A DNA stretch of 64,000 nucleotides from the NCBI GenBank assembly GCA_910575105.1, contig CAJTDK010000014.1, forward strand, positions 26,726 through 90,725. Reading direction: 5' to 3'. The notes under the pieces are model-generated. The model did not search any database and was not told the DNA's origin. It saw only the letters and a list, made by a program, of their open reading frames with translations. The position numbers were made by a program, and so were the translations under genes. Within the stretch, counting starts at the first letter, position 1. Each line of letters opens with the position of its first letter. The stretch comes from Lachnospiraceae bacterium. GTDB lineage: Bacteria; Bacillota; Clostridia; Lachnospirales; Lachnospiraceae. Of the stretch, positions 1-8,255 are shown piece after piece.

Positions 1-477
1 TGTATCCTCATTCGTGATAACCGCGCCGTTATTCATCTCCGCACCGGTTCCGGAAGCGGTGACGATTGCCCCCATAGGCAGATGTTCTGTCGGATATATA
101 TGATTTTTAAACTCCATCTCCCAGATGTCTTCATCCAGCGCTGCCTGGCACGCTATGATCTTACAGCAGTCGATGACCGAGCCGCCGCCCACTGCCAGAA
201 TAAAGTCTACATTCTTTTCTCTTGCAAGCGCCGCGCCTTCCTGTACTTTCTTATAGGTAGGATTTGGCATGATCCCGGAAAAATCAACGATCTCTTTACC
301 TGCCTCTTTCAGATAACCACAGATCTCATCATAGACTCCGCTTTTCTTGACTGAGCCGCCTCCATAAGCTACCATAACCGTCTTTCCGGCTTTCGCAAGC
401 TCTGCCGGCAATGCTTTTGCCGCTGCTTTTTCTCCAAAATATACTTTCACAGGGTATGAATAAATAAAATCTTTCAC
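1..477 (-). CDS. Iron-containing alcohol dehydrogenase, N-terminal part (cut by window edge)
   Basis: The first 159 codons are present and the rest lies left of the window. The frame starts with GTG at 477, behind GGAGGAGATT at 481-490. It reads VKDFIYSYPVKVYFG, then a nucleotide-binding stretch with AYGGGSVKKSG, and later SGIMPNPTYKKV, which are landmarks of the YqhD/BdhA branch of group III alcohol dehydrogenases. These enzymes reduce aldehydes with NAD(P)H in the cytoplasm. It closely resembles the full-length dehydrogenase at 8256-9425 and carries the same upstream box, so both probably belong to one LysR regulon. The metal-binding histidines are not in the window. Substrate unknown. Confidence 0.9.
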   Translation of the reverse strand, partial: MKDFIYSYPVKVYFGEKAAAKALPAELAKAGKTVMVAYGGGSVKKSGVYDEICGYLKEAGKEIVDFSGIMPNPTYKKVQEGAALAREKNVDFILAVGGGSVIDCCKIIACQAALDEDIWEMEFKNHIYPTEHLPMGAIVTASGTGAEMNNGAVITNEDT

Positions 478-501
478 TGCAATCTCCTCCTTACTTGTTC
501 T

Positions 502-569
502 ATTATATATAAACTGTAAATTTACAGAAGTCTCTTTTTGTTCATCAGTTATTACCCAAAAGTTATAAT
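502..569 (-). promoter_or_regulatory. Promoter with LysR-type box 1 (upstream of the partial alcohol dehydrogenase)
   Basis: On the minus strand a palindromic element with arms TTATAACT and GGTAATAA (549-568) is followed by GAGACTTCT (about 526-534) and a TATAAT -10 (502-507). The palindrome centre lies about 54 bp upstream of the -10 centre. The same three parts with near-identical spacing occur at 2534-2599 and 9471-9539. Binding by the LysR protein at 9551-10441 is inferred. Confidence 0.65.
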
Positions 570-607
570 TCCTGATCATTTCGATCAAATAAAGCCTTTC
601 ATCATTA

Positions 608-1747
608 TTATTTTTCTATTACATTCACTTTCATATTTCCAAACGCACTGTTCAGAGAAAACGCATCTGCGATCTTTTCTGTCAGGTAAATCTCCCCGTC
701 ATCTGTCACTGCGATCAAATCAAAATCCGGATGTTCTTTCCAGTAGGTGATCGCGCCGCCTAAGCCTTTTACATACAAGGCGGTGGATAACGTATCTCCC
801 TGCCTGCCTTCCTTTGCAATAATCGTAATCGATGCCAGTTCATTCTCCACCGGATATCCGGTTTCCGGATTTATGATATGGCCATATTCCTTTCCATCGC
901 TTCCAACAAAATATCTTTCATAATTCCCGGAAGTCACTACTGCCTTATCCGCAACAGACAGTACGCCAAGAGTCCCCTCGCCAAAAGGGCTGCGGATCCC
1001 TAACTGCCAGTCCGTTCCATCCGGCTTGGCGCCAATGGCCTGAATATTTCCTCCGATATCAAGAAGCGCCGATGTAATTCCCTGTTTTTTCAGAAGTTCA
1101 GTCACAACATCACCCGCGTAACCTTTTCCCACTGCGCCCAGATCCAGCTCCATCCCTTCCGAAAGCTGAATCTGATTGCCGTTTAAGATTATTTTCCGAT
1201 ATCCGACGCGTTTTAAAATCTCCTGAATCTCTTCCCTATCCGGCACGCGGTTTTCCCCGGTGGTAAATCCCCATGCTGTAAGCGCCGGATAAATCGTCGG
1301 CTCCAGCGCCCCGTCTGTTTCCTCCGCCATGGAAAGCGCATAGCCTACAACCTCCGCAGTCTCCCCGCTCAATGTAACCGGCTCCCCATTGCTATGATTC
1401 ACCTGATAAATCTCGCTGGATTCTTCTGTAACAGACCATGCACTCTCCAGATCCGCCATTTTCTGTTCTGCCGCCTGTAATGCTTCCCCGGCATCCGACC
1501 CATACGCGGTAAACATAATATAGGTGTTCATTCCCAAAAATTCCGTTTTTACCGGCTCCACAGTCCCTTGCATTGTCGTTCTGGCAGCTGTCAAAAGTAA
1601 AATAAAGCCTGTCACAACCGTTCCGATTAAAATCAAAGGCCGCCGTTTTCTTTTATTCTCTTTTCTCATCGCAACCGACTCCATGATCTTACCCAAATGT
1701 GCTTTCCGGAGAAGTTTATCATTTGGTGATGTCCGCACCTTACTCAC
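608..1747 (-). CDS. apbE: Membrane-anchored FAD:protein FMN transferase (ApbE family)
   Basis: ApbE enzymes move FMN from FAD onto a Ser/Thr of a partner protein through a phosphoester bond. The protein has a basic N-terminus and one membrane segment at about residues 37-55, so the catalytic domain should face outward. Family marks include ELDLGAVGKGYAGD, HIINPETGYP and the metal-site region DTLSTALYVKG near the C-terminus. Length (379) fits an anchored ApbE. It starts with GTG inside the last codons of the flavodoxin upstream (8-nt overlap), which suggests translational coupling and makes that flavodoxin a candidate substrate. A later in-frame ATG (MRKENK) would still keep the membrane segment. 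Confidence 0.92.
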   Translation of the reverse strand: MSKVRTSPNDKLLRKAHLGKIMESVAMRKENKRKRRPLILIGTVVTGFILLLTAARTTMQGTVEPVKTEFLGMNTYIMFTAYGSDAGEALQAAEQKMADLESAWSVTEESSEIYQVNHSNGEPVTLSGETAEVVGYALSMAEETDGALEPTIYPALTAWGFTTGENRVPDREEIQEILKRVGYRKIILNGNQIQLSEGMELDLGAVGKGYAGDVVTELLKKQGITSALLDIGGNIQAIGAKPDGTDWQLGIRSPFGEGTLGVLSVADKAVVTSGNYERYFVGSDGKEYGHIINPETGYPVENELASITIIAKEGRQGDTLSTALYVKGLGGAITYWKEHPDFDLIAVTDDGEIYLTEKIADAFSLNSAFGNMKVNVIEK

Positions 1748-2489
1748 CGCTTACCATTTCATGCGCCCAAGCCATGACTTCCTCGCTGCTGTCCGCTACG
1801 TCATTTCTGGAAATGGTCAGCCCATCTTCAACGACTGCAGCGCCTGGCTGCATATCCGCAATCGTCTGAATCGTATTTGAAAATCTACTTCCGCCATGAG
1901 AATTAAATGGAATAATCGTCTTTCCTGAAAAATCATATTCCTCAAAAAACGTATACATCGGCTGCGGCATATCACCCCACCAGTTTGGGAATCCCACAAA
2001 AATCGTATCATACTGTTCTAAATTCTCAATCTTTGTGGAAAGTGCAGGCCTCGCATTCTCTGCCTGCTCGTCCGCCGCCTGGTCTACCAACGGGTCATGA
2101 TCCAGAGGATAGGCTTCTTCTGTCTCAATACGGAATAATTCTCCGCCTACTGCCTGTTGGATGGCTTCCGCCATAAACTGCATATTTCCTACGGCTTCTC
2201 CATCTTTTACCACCACGCTTGCTCCCGCGTCTGCATCAATGCCGCTGACGTCAATATCTTCCGGTATAGAAAAATAAGCGATTAAAATATTGCCGTCAGA
2301 ATTCTGTGCGCTGCTTTCTGCCGGTTCACTCTGACTCTCATCCTCTGCATCGTTCGTGGTATCTTCTTCAATCTGCGTCTCCTGCTGTTCCTCATTTGCC
2401 TGCGTTTCTTCCTGTGAACCACATCCTGCCAATAATCCTAACGCCATTACACCGGCCAGTAACATAGAAATAATTTTTTTTACTTTCAT
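1740..2489 (-). CDS. Flavodoxin-like lipoprotein with insertion in the phosphate loop
   Basis: An extracytoplasmic flavodoxin-fold electron carrier. The signal peptide ends in LLAGC with Cys23 as the lipidated residue, followed by an acidic linker to about residue 67. The fold starts at NILIAYFS. The classic SxTGNT FMN-phosphate loop is absent. In its place is a longer segment, SIPEDIDVSG and then DADAGAS (residues 85-91), close to the ApbE acceptor pattern D-x-x-[ST]-G-A-[ST]. Later landmarks are GFPNWWGDMP and FNSHGGSRFS. It overlaps apbE by 8 nt. Covalent flavinylation is my inference; the family is usually assumed to bind FMN noncovalently. Confidence 0.85.
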   Translation of the reverse strand: MKVKKIISMLLAGVMALGLLAGCGSQEETQANEEQQETQIEEDTTNDAEDESQSEPAESSAQNSDGNILIAYFSIPEDIDVSGIDADAGASVVVKDGEAVGNMQFMAEAIQQAVGGELFRIETEEAYPLDHDPLVDQAADEQAENARPALSTKIENLEQYDTIFVGFPNWWGDMPQPMYTFFEEYDFSGKTIIPFNSHGGSRFSNTIQTIADMQPGAAVVEDGLTISRNDVADSSEEVMAWAHEMVSGE

Positions 2490-2533
2490 AATTGTCCTAT
2501 TCCTTCCATAATGAAATGTTCCTCTGCAACTCT

Positions 2534-2599
2534 ATTTTAAACAACATGGGCGTTTCGCAGAAGTTTCTATTTGGCATTCACTTGATACCTAAAGGTATT
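2534..2599 (-). promoter_or_regulatory. Promoter with LysR-type box 2 (flavodoxin-apbE unit)
   Basis: On the minus strand the palindrome ATACCTTTAGGTAT (2585-2598) is followed by GAAACTTCT and a TAAAAT -10 (2534-2539). Centre-to-centre distance is 55 bp, the same as in the other two copies. It would start a separate flavodoxin-apbE transcript inside the cluster. Confidence 0.62.
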
Positions 2600-2603
2600 T
2601 ACT

Positions 2604-3482
2604 CTATTTCGTTTTTCCGAATAACCATCCCATGATTTCTTCATCCCTGGAAAACAGCGCTCCGCCTCCTCCGTGCTGATTATCGACGCCCTGATTTTCA
2701 AAGTAAGAGGCGTCTTTGATATCTAAAACCAACAGTTGAGCAATTTCTTCCCGGCTTAGTCCTTCCTGTTCATATCGTTCATAAAGCTGATCATAAGCTT
2801 CCTGAGTCGGCCCTGGCCCATAATACTCATCCGATTCACCGATAGCCAGATATACCGGGACTCTGTTCTCCACTACCAGATCATAACCGCCGTCCCACTG
2901 GGAACTGCATTGCAGATATGCAGTAAACAAATCCGGACGCATCCCCATAACCAGAGACATGGTTTCCCCGCCGCCGGAATATCCGCTTCCATATACCTTG
3001 TCCGGATCAACATTGTAATTTCCCAGAAAATACTCCACCAGAGCAATGGTCTGCCTTGCAGAGGTTTCCTGCCAGTCGTCTAACTGCGGCGCTACAATAA
3101 TCATGTTTGGATTGTATTCCCTCGCAGTAAATCCAAAATCTTCCGTCCTCACATTCATACCTACTCCCTGAAAATAGAGTCCCTGGTATCCCGGAAGCGT
3201 AAAATACAGGGCGTAAGGTTCTGAGCCATCGTAGCTGTCCGGAATATAAACATTATAGTGTATATCCCCTTCTGTTTCAGAGTGCAGAACATTGTCCAGC
3301 AAAAAACCTTCGTATTCCTCTGTGCCTGCTGTTACGTTGCCGTTATTTCCGCCTTGTACTGCCTCCGTATCCTGCTCTGTGGTTTCAACCTCCGTATGAT
3401 CTGCGTTTTCCCTGCTGCTGCATCCCATAAGTACCAGTGTCATTGCAATCATACATCCTATCATCTTTGATCTTCGTTTCAA
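2604..3482 (-). CDS. Secreted alpha/beta-hydrolase (esterase) lipoprotein
   Basis: A lipoprotein signal ends at MGCSS with Cys21. The body is an alpha/beta hydrolase of the PHB-depolymerase/esterase-D-like type, with GYSGG and Ser169 as nucleophile and a histidine in the late NQHGGGG segment. Substrate unknown. The start is unusual. The in-frame TTG at 3482 has only a weak ribosome site. A well-spaced AGGAG precedes an ATG at 3528 in another frame, which opens MKKMKLWKK and runs over this start. Either a leader peptide drives coupled translation or a 1-nt frameshift sits near the N-terminus. Confidence 0.8.
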   Translation of the reverse strand: MKRRSKMIGCMIAMTLVLMGCSSRENADHTEVETTEQDTEAVQGGNNGNVTAGTEEYEGFLLDNVLHSETEGDIHYNVYIPDSYDGSEPYALYFTLPGYQGLYFQGVGMNVRTEDFGFTAREYNPNMIIVAPQLDDWQETSARQTIALVEYFLGNYNVDPDKVYGSGYSGGGETMSLVMGMRPDLFTAYLQCSSQWDGGYDLVVENRVPVYLAIGESDEYYGPGPTQEAYDQLYERYEQEGLSREEIAQLLVLDIKDASYFENQGVDNQHGGGGALFSRDEEIMGWLFGKTK

Positions 3483-3553
3483 TCAGCATCCAACCTTCAA
3501 TCTTTTTCCATAATTTCATTTTTTTCATGACTATTCTCCTGCTAAATCGACAA

Positions 3554-4192
3554 TCACCTTTGCCCAAAGCCAAGTTCATTCAGCCACGGTTCAATATCCT
3601 CCGTATCGTTTGCAGTCAAACCTTCTGCAATGACGGCATCCGGACATAGCTCTTTAAAAATATGAAGGCTGTTATCAATCGTGTCACTAGAACTGGTACA
3701 AAACGGAACAATCGTTTTCCCGTCAAAATCATAGCTTTCAAGGAAAGTAGCAATCATCGCCGGCGCTTCATCAAACCAAATTGGATAACCCACAAAAATC
3801 GTATCATAAGCGCTGACATTGTCTACAGACACTGTGATTTCCGGTCGGGCTCCTTCATTAATTTCATCTTCCGCTTCTGTGTTCAGATCCTCATACTCTT
3901 CTGTGCGCTTAATTTCAGCCAGATCTCCGCCTGTGTGTCCAGCTATCAGTTCCGCAACTTCCTTTGTATTTCCCGTATGAGAAAAATACGCAATCAGGAC
4001 ATTTCCACTTTTAGTATTTCCCGCATTTGATCCCGTTTCAGGTTCTGAATTAGTTTCCTCAATACTGTTATCTTCCGCCGCTTCTTCTGCCTGGATTTCT
4101 GTCGTATGGCTTTCGTTGTTTCCACATGCAGCCAATGTAAGAACTATCACGACAGAAAATCCAATCGCTAATAATCGTTTCATCGATTTCAC
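3554..4192 (-). CDS. Flavodoxin lipoprotein
   Basis: A 212-residue lipoprotein with the signal ending in LAACG (Cys23), an acidic linker to about residue 62, and a flavodoxin domain beginning NVLIAYFSHTGNT. The SHTGNT loop (residues 71-76) is the usual FMN-phosphate site, in contrast to the paralog at 1740-2489. Later FVGYPIW and FCTSSSDTID match the flavin-ring loops. It should carry electrons on the outer face of the membrane. The start ATG follows GGGAGGG at good spacing, six bases after the stop of the broken dehydrogenase fragment upstream. Confidence 0.88.
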   Translation of the reverse strand: MKSMKRLLAIGFSVVIVLTLAACGNNESHTTEIQAEEAAEDNSIEETNSEPETGSNAGNTKSGNVLIAYFSHTGNTKEVAELIAGHTGGDLAEIKRTEEYEDLNTEAEDEINEGARPEITVSVDNVSAYDTIFVGYPIWFDEAPAMIATFLESYDFDGKTIVPFCTSSSDTIDNSLHIFKELCPDAVIAEGLTANDTEDIEPWLNELGFGQR

Positions 4193-4198
4193 CCTCCC

Positions 4199-4753
4199 TT
4201 ATTTTGTTCCATAGCATCCTGCAATCATCTGATACATCTCATCCTGTGTAAATTCACCATAATCCTCTTCTGCCAGAGACCTGAAAACATATTCCCTTGC
4301 AGGACATCTGCCATAAGCGGCTAACGACAAAGGCACTCCGCTTTCTTCCATTATCCTCTTCAGCATTTCGCAGCCGCTGTTCACCAGTGCTTCATCGTTA
4401 AGCGCCGCTGAGATTCCAAGCACCTCCGTAAACAACATCCGGATATCCTCCATATGATATTTGGATACACCTTTCAGCCATTGAATGTATGCCGGAACTA
4501 GCGCTTCTCTGTAGGATATACCATGGGCCACTCTCGGAACATATCCTACAGAAAATACGGTCCACGGATAGGAACAATCCACACCGGAACGGAAAATACC
4601 CATCGTATTTACACAGGACGCCCACATAATATTCTCCCGTGCTCTCTCATTCTGGGAATCTTTTTGCAAAATCTGCAGGCTTTTCAACAATGTTTTTAAC
4701 ACCGTTCCCGCAAATCCTTTCGCAATTTCATTCTGATGATTCCCAAGATCCAT
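4199..4753 (-). pseudogene. Iron alcohol dehydrogenase, C-terminal fragment
   Basis: This frame begins in the C-terminal helical domain of a group III alcohol dehydrogenase: ARENIMWASCVNTMG matches the conserved NLMWA helix and AHGISYREALVPAYIQWL matches the region after the metal site. About 200 N-terminal residues, including the whole dinucleotide domain, are missing. The GHxLxxxxGxxH metal histidines are not preserved (VGYVPRVAHGIS). The frame overlaps the flavin reductase fragment at 4696-5085 in another register, so the two are the outer ends of two genes joined by a deletion near 4750. Unlikely to make an active enzyme. Confidence 0.75.
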
Positions 4754-5085
4754 TTTTCCGGCGAAGCCCCCTGGAACAGGAAGTAGAGCTTTCTCCCACG
4801 AAGTTCTCCATTTTCTACAAGTCCGTAAAATCTGTCTAATACATTTCTCACAGAGCCGCAGATATTGTGCCAGTACAGCGGAGAGCCCATCACAACCACA
4901 TCTGCCGCTTTCATCGCTGAAATCACTTCATCAAGCTGATCCTCTTTAAACTGCTGTCCGTAACTGTAGATTTTATAATCTGTCAGATTCAGGGTTTCGT
5001 ATGTTTTACCTTTTAACAGTTCCTTTGCAAGAGCCGCTGTGTTTCCATTTTTGTTTGGGCTTCCATTGATAAATAAAATATTCAT
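4696..5085 (-). pseudogene. NAD(P)H-dependent FMN reductase, N-terminal fragment
   Basis: A flavodoxin-fold reductase beginning MNILFINGSPNKNGNT, with the flavin-phosphate loop at residues 6-16 and the flavin-ring loop GSPLYWHNICG near 70-80. Homology runs to FLFQGASPEKW, then changes to unrelated residues and stops after 129 residues, where the family normally has about 180. From there the dehydrogenase fragment at 4199-4753 takes over in another frame. The flavin-binding core is mostly present, so a shortened product may fold, but the C-terminal strand and helix are lost. Confidence 0.75.
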
Positions 5086-5105
5086 TTTGATTTTCCTCCA
5101 TTTTC

Positions 5106-6128
5106 TTATTTTTTCTCTGTTTTCATTTTTGTGCCGCCAAACACATCCGACATCTCCACTGTGTCCAGCGCCTGATCTAATTCACGTACCTGTTCTTTTG
5201 TCAGAAGGAGATCCGCCGCTTTTGCATTTTCTTCCATTCTGTCTGTCTTTCTTGTTCCCGGAATCGGTACAATGTATGGCTTTTTACCAAGCATCCACGC
5301 CATAGAAATCTGTGCCGGAGTCGCGTGGTTTTCTACTGCTATCTTACGAATCAGCGTAAGTAAGTTCTGATTTTTCTCCATAGCCTCTGCCTGAAACTGC
5401 GGCATCACACTTCTATAATCGTAAGTGCGGTCAAACTGTGAATGATTATCATAACGGCCGCTTAAAAGGCCATTAGCAAGAGGTGAAAACGCTACATAAC
5501 CGATTCCCAGCTCTTCCAATACCGGGAATAATTCTTCATACCATCTCGCCATCATCGAATAACGGTTCTGAATCGCGGTAACCGGGCAGACCTTGTGCGC
5601 CCGGCGAATCATATCCTCGTTTGCTTCCGACATTCCCCAATGGGTAATCTTTCCTTCCCGGATCAGCTCAGACATCACTCCTGCCACTTCTTCGATGGAT
5701 ACGTTCGGATCCGGGCGGTGCTGATAGTATAAATCAATGTAATCTGTTCCTAATCTTTTTAAGGAAGTTTCTACCGATGCCCGGATGACCTCCGGTCTGG
5801 AATCCGGCACCAACGGTTTATTCACCTCTGAACTTTCCATATCAAAGTGAATTCCAAATTTTGTAGCAATGACAACTTTGTCTCTGCACGATTTTAATGC
5901 AGCGCCAACCAACTCCTCATTTTCATGGGGATTATCCGCAGTACCGTAAACTTCCGCAGTATCAAAAAAAGTATATCCCAGATCCACTGCTTTCTGAATC
6001 GCATAAACTGCTTCTTTCTTTTCGCTTGGCGCTCCATAAGCGTGACTGAATCCCATACAGCCAAGACCTACTGCAGAGACTTCTAAATCTTTTCCCAATA
6101 CTCTTTTTCTCATAACCTGTTTCCTCAT
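5106..6128 (-). CDS. Aldo/keto reductase
   Basis: An NADPH-dependent carbonyl reductase of the AKR fold, 340 residues, cytoplasmic. The catalytic tetrad is visible: Asp56 and Tyr61 in FDTAEVYG, Lys90 in ATKFG and His137 in YYQHRPDP. The C-terminal cofactor signature PIPGTRKTDRMEEN is also present. It resembles the YakC/AKR13-type reductases that occur with flavodoxin and CMD genes in Clostridia. It starts 12 nt after the DUF4405 gene and so sits inside the same transcript. Two starts are possible (residue 1 or 6); the first follows GGAAGG. Confidence 0.93.
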   Translation of the reverse strand: MRKQVMRKRVLGKDLEVSAVGLGCMGFSHAYGAPSEKKEAVYAIQKAVDLGYTFFDTAEVYGTADNPHENEELVGAALKSCRDKVVIATKFGIHFDMESSEVNKPLVPDSRPEVIRASVETSLKRLGTDYIDLYYQHRPDPNVSIEEVAGVMSELIREGKITHWGMSEANEDMIRRAHKVCPVTAIQNRYSMMARWYEELFPVLEELGIGYVAFSPLANGLLSGRYDNHSQFDRTYDYRSVMPQFQAEAMEKNQNLLTLIRKIAVENHATPAQISMAWMLGKKPYIVPIPGTRKTDRMEENAKAADLLLTKEQVRELDQALDTVEMSDVFGGTKMKTEKK

Positions 6129-6140
6129 TTTCCTTCCTTT

Positions 6141-6806
6141 TTATTTACGCTGTTTCAAGTATTTCCCTGCATAATGTCCCAGAAATACAAACAGTCCCAT
6201 TATCGCCAGATAGTCCGTTAAGAATAGCAAAAGCGGCTCTTCATAATCAAAGAATACGAAATGTACCCGCAGGAACATATAGGTTCCAACAGCACGTTTG
6301 ATGAATGCATAGACGCCATAAGCGGCTATTGCAGCTCCCGCAATGCGTGCGCTCCCCATGCGTACCGCAGACGGATTTTGAAACCTCTTGCCTGCTACCC
6401 CGATCAATATGCTCCAGTGCAGTCCCAAGTGCAAGGACATCAGAACCAAATTCCAGTATGCACAGACCATGTGAACATTTCTGGCAGGCATAGCCACACC
6501 ATGAACATCCACAAACGGAAAGGCATGCCGCGAAAGCAGAATGCCGCTTATCATAGAGCCTAACATAGTCAAAAGTACCGCAAGCACAATTACTGTCTGC
6601 AGAATGCGGAACGGCGTGTATTTCCCTTTTCTAAGACTTCCCATCCATTTTCTGTTTAACACATGATGCGCTACAAATAGCAGGAGCATTCCCGTACCAA
6701 TCCATTCATGATATGCTTCTCCCAAAAGCCCATACGGCATAAGCAGGAGTAGTGCAGCCGTCATTAAGATATCAATTACAATTTTCAATCGCATGGTCTT
6801 ACTCAT
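6141..6806 (-). CDS. DUF4405 membrane protein, possible b-type cytochrome
   Basis: A 221-residue integral membrane protein with about five or six hydrophobic segments (roughly residues 8-28, 34-50, 68-92, 112-134, 150-172 and 190-212). Histidines lie within or near these helices: His33, His47-48, His112, His126 and His130. DUF4405 proteins share features with heme-b membrane subunits, so this could pass electrons across the membrane to the two flavodoxin lipoproteins. That role is an inference from family and context. It lies between the CMD protein and the aldo/keto reductase. Confidence 0.75.
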   Translation of the reverse strand: MSKTMRLKIVIDILMTAALLLLMPYGLLGEAYHEWIGTGMLLLFVAHHVLNRKWMGSLRKGKYTPFRILQTVIVLAVLLTMLGSMISGILLSRHAFPFVDVHGVAMPARNVHMVCAYWNLVLMSLHLGLHWSILIGVAGKRFQNPSAVRMGSARIAGAAIAAYGVYAFIKRAVGTYMFLRVHFVFFDYEEPLLLFLTDYLAIMGLFVFLGHYAGKYLKQRK

Positions 6807-6830
6807 AAATTTCTCCCCACAATCCTCTTA

Positions 6831-7154
6831 CTATTTCTGCTCATATACTTCCCGGATCAGCCCAAAGGTACTCCATGCTTTTGGCCAGCCACAGTAAAAA
6901 GCCAGCTGTGTGACAATTTCTACTGCTTCTTCTTTTGTAATCCCATTCTCTTTTCCAAGTGCAAGATGGGATTTCAGCTGTGGATAGAGTCCTGCTGAAA
7001 AAAGCGCCGCAATAGTAATCATACTTCTGTCCCGCGCAGACAACTGTTCTTCTCTTGCCCATACTTCTCCAAAAAGAACGTCATCATTTAACTCTGCAAA
7101 TTTGGGCGCCAGATCTCCTAATTTATTTCTTCCTGCTGTTTGTTTCTTTGCCAT
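6831..7154 (-). CDS. Carboxymuconolactone decarboxylase (CMD) family protein
   Basis: A compact helical protein of 107 residues with the family core EEQLSARDRSMITIAALFSAG and ending FYCGWPKAWSTFGLIREVY. CMD proteins form oligomers and include gamma-carboxymuconolactone decarboxylases and AhpD-type peroxidases. The AhpD Cys-x-x-Cys pair is absent; only one cysteine is seen, in YCGW. In Firmicutes such genes often sit next to aldo/keto reductases and flavodoxins, as here. Exact reaction unknown. A good ribosome site (GGAAGAAG) precedes the ATG. Confidence 0.85.
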   Translation of the reverse strand: MAKKQTAGRNKLGDLAPKFAELNDDVLFGEVWAREEQLSARDRSMITIAALFSAGLYPQLKSHLALGKENGITKEEAVEIVTQLAFYCGWPKAWSTFGLIREVYEQK

Positions 7155-7179
7155 AATACTTCTTTCCTTTCCGCTATAT

Positions 7180-8244
7180 TTATTTCATATTTCTTTCCCA
7201 GAAGCTGACTGCCCCGTCAATCCAGCCTTCAGCAACGGTGCCTTCTCCCAGTCCAAACCCATGTGACAATCCTTCAAACACCTCAATCTGGGCGTCTGTG
7301 CCCTGTGACTGAATCTGCCGGATGCGGTTTTCCATGGTACGATAGGACGCAATCCCGTCTCTGGTTCCCACGCAGGCGTAGGTTGGCGGTTCTTTTCCCG
7401 TAACCTCCGACAGCCCTGTATACTGCATGATTACCGCCCCCGGATCCGGGTATTCCTCTTCTCCAAAGCTTTCCGTTCCGTATGAACCAAGCCATGCCGC
7501 CATACGTGCGCCCGCGGAACCGCCCCACAGGGAATAATCGGCCGTATCTACCTGCAATTCCTCTGCATTTTCATGGATAAATGCAATTGCCCTCGCCAAA
7601 TCTTCGCAGGCAGTCTGTGCCCCCGGCCGATAAATTAAGGCAAAGGCATTATATCCTTTTTTAGAAAGCTCCAGCGCATGAGGAAAACTGTCATGCATAG
7701 CCGCCACATAAGCGAAACCGCCTCCGGCATTGACTACCGCGAACTTTTCTCCCGGATTTCCACGGAAGAAAAACAGTCCTGTATTTTCTTTTGCCGGATC
7801 CTCTGCTTTTTCTTCGTCCGTATAGATATCATAAAAAATCTGCCCGCCTGCTTCTGCCTGATCTTTCAGGTAGTTCGTAATTTCTACCGTTTTCTCCGAA
7901 TTCACATTGCTGTACCACATGAGAATATCTTCCACATCCTGTAATCTTAGACCGTCACTGATATTCACATCCGCCGGAAAAATCAGCCTTCCATAATCCT
8001 CAAATACCGGATCTTTCATGACTTCGGTTACTTTTGTTTGTAAGGTATAATCATTGCTGTCTTTAACATTCATATTCTCATCCCCGGCAGAACCGTCTTT
8101 TTCTGTCATTTCTGCACTATCACTATCCGGTGTGTAAGTTTCCGCAGAATTGCTTTCCCTTCCACAACCATATAGGAGAACGATGCTAATCAGACACAGA
8201 CAGAATACACGGTTGTACCATTTTCCGTTTCCTGATGTTTTCAC
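7180..8244 (-). CDS. Alpha/beta-hydrolase lipoprotein
   Basis: The best start is GTG at 8244, six bases after AGGAGGT, giving 354 residues. An earlier ATG would overlap the upstream gene and leave the ribosome site inside the coding frame. The signal ends in VLLYGC (Cys27). The hydrolase part shows NAGGGFAYVAAMHDS, a serine elbow LWGGSAGARM and a late FEGLSHGFG with the catalytic His, as in BD-FAE and hormone-sensitive-lipase-like esterases. It would act outside the membrane on an unknown ester. It is the second gene of the LysR-controlled run. Confidence 0.85.
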   Translation of the reverse strand: MKTSGNGKWYNRVFCLCLISIVLLYGCGRESNSAETYTPDSDSAEMTEKDGSAGDENMNVKDSNDYTLQTKVTEVMKDPVFEDYGRLIFPADVNISDGLRLQDVEDILMWYSNVNSEKTVEITNYLKDQAEAGGQIFYDIYTDEEKAEDPAKENTGLFFFRGNPGEKFAVVNAGGGFAYVAAMHDSFPHALELSKKGYNAFALIYRPGAQTACEDLARAIAFIHENAEELQVDTADYSLWGGSAGARMAAWLGSYGTESFGEEEYPDPGAVIMQYTGLSEVTGKEPPTYACVGTRDGIASYRTMENRIRQIQSQGTDAQIEVFEGLSHGFGLGEGTVAEGWIDGAVSFWERNMK

Positions 8245-8255
8245 GAAAAGACCTC

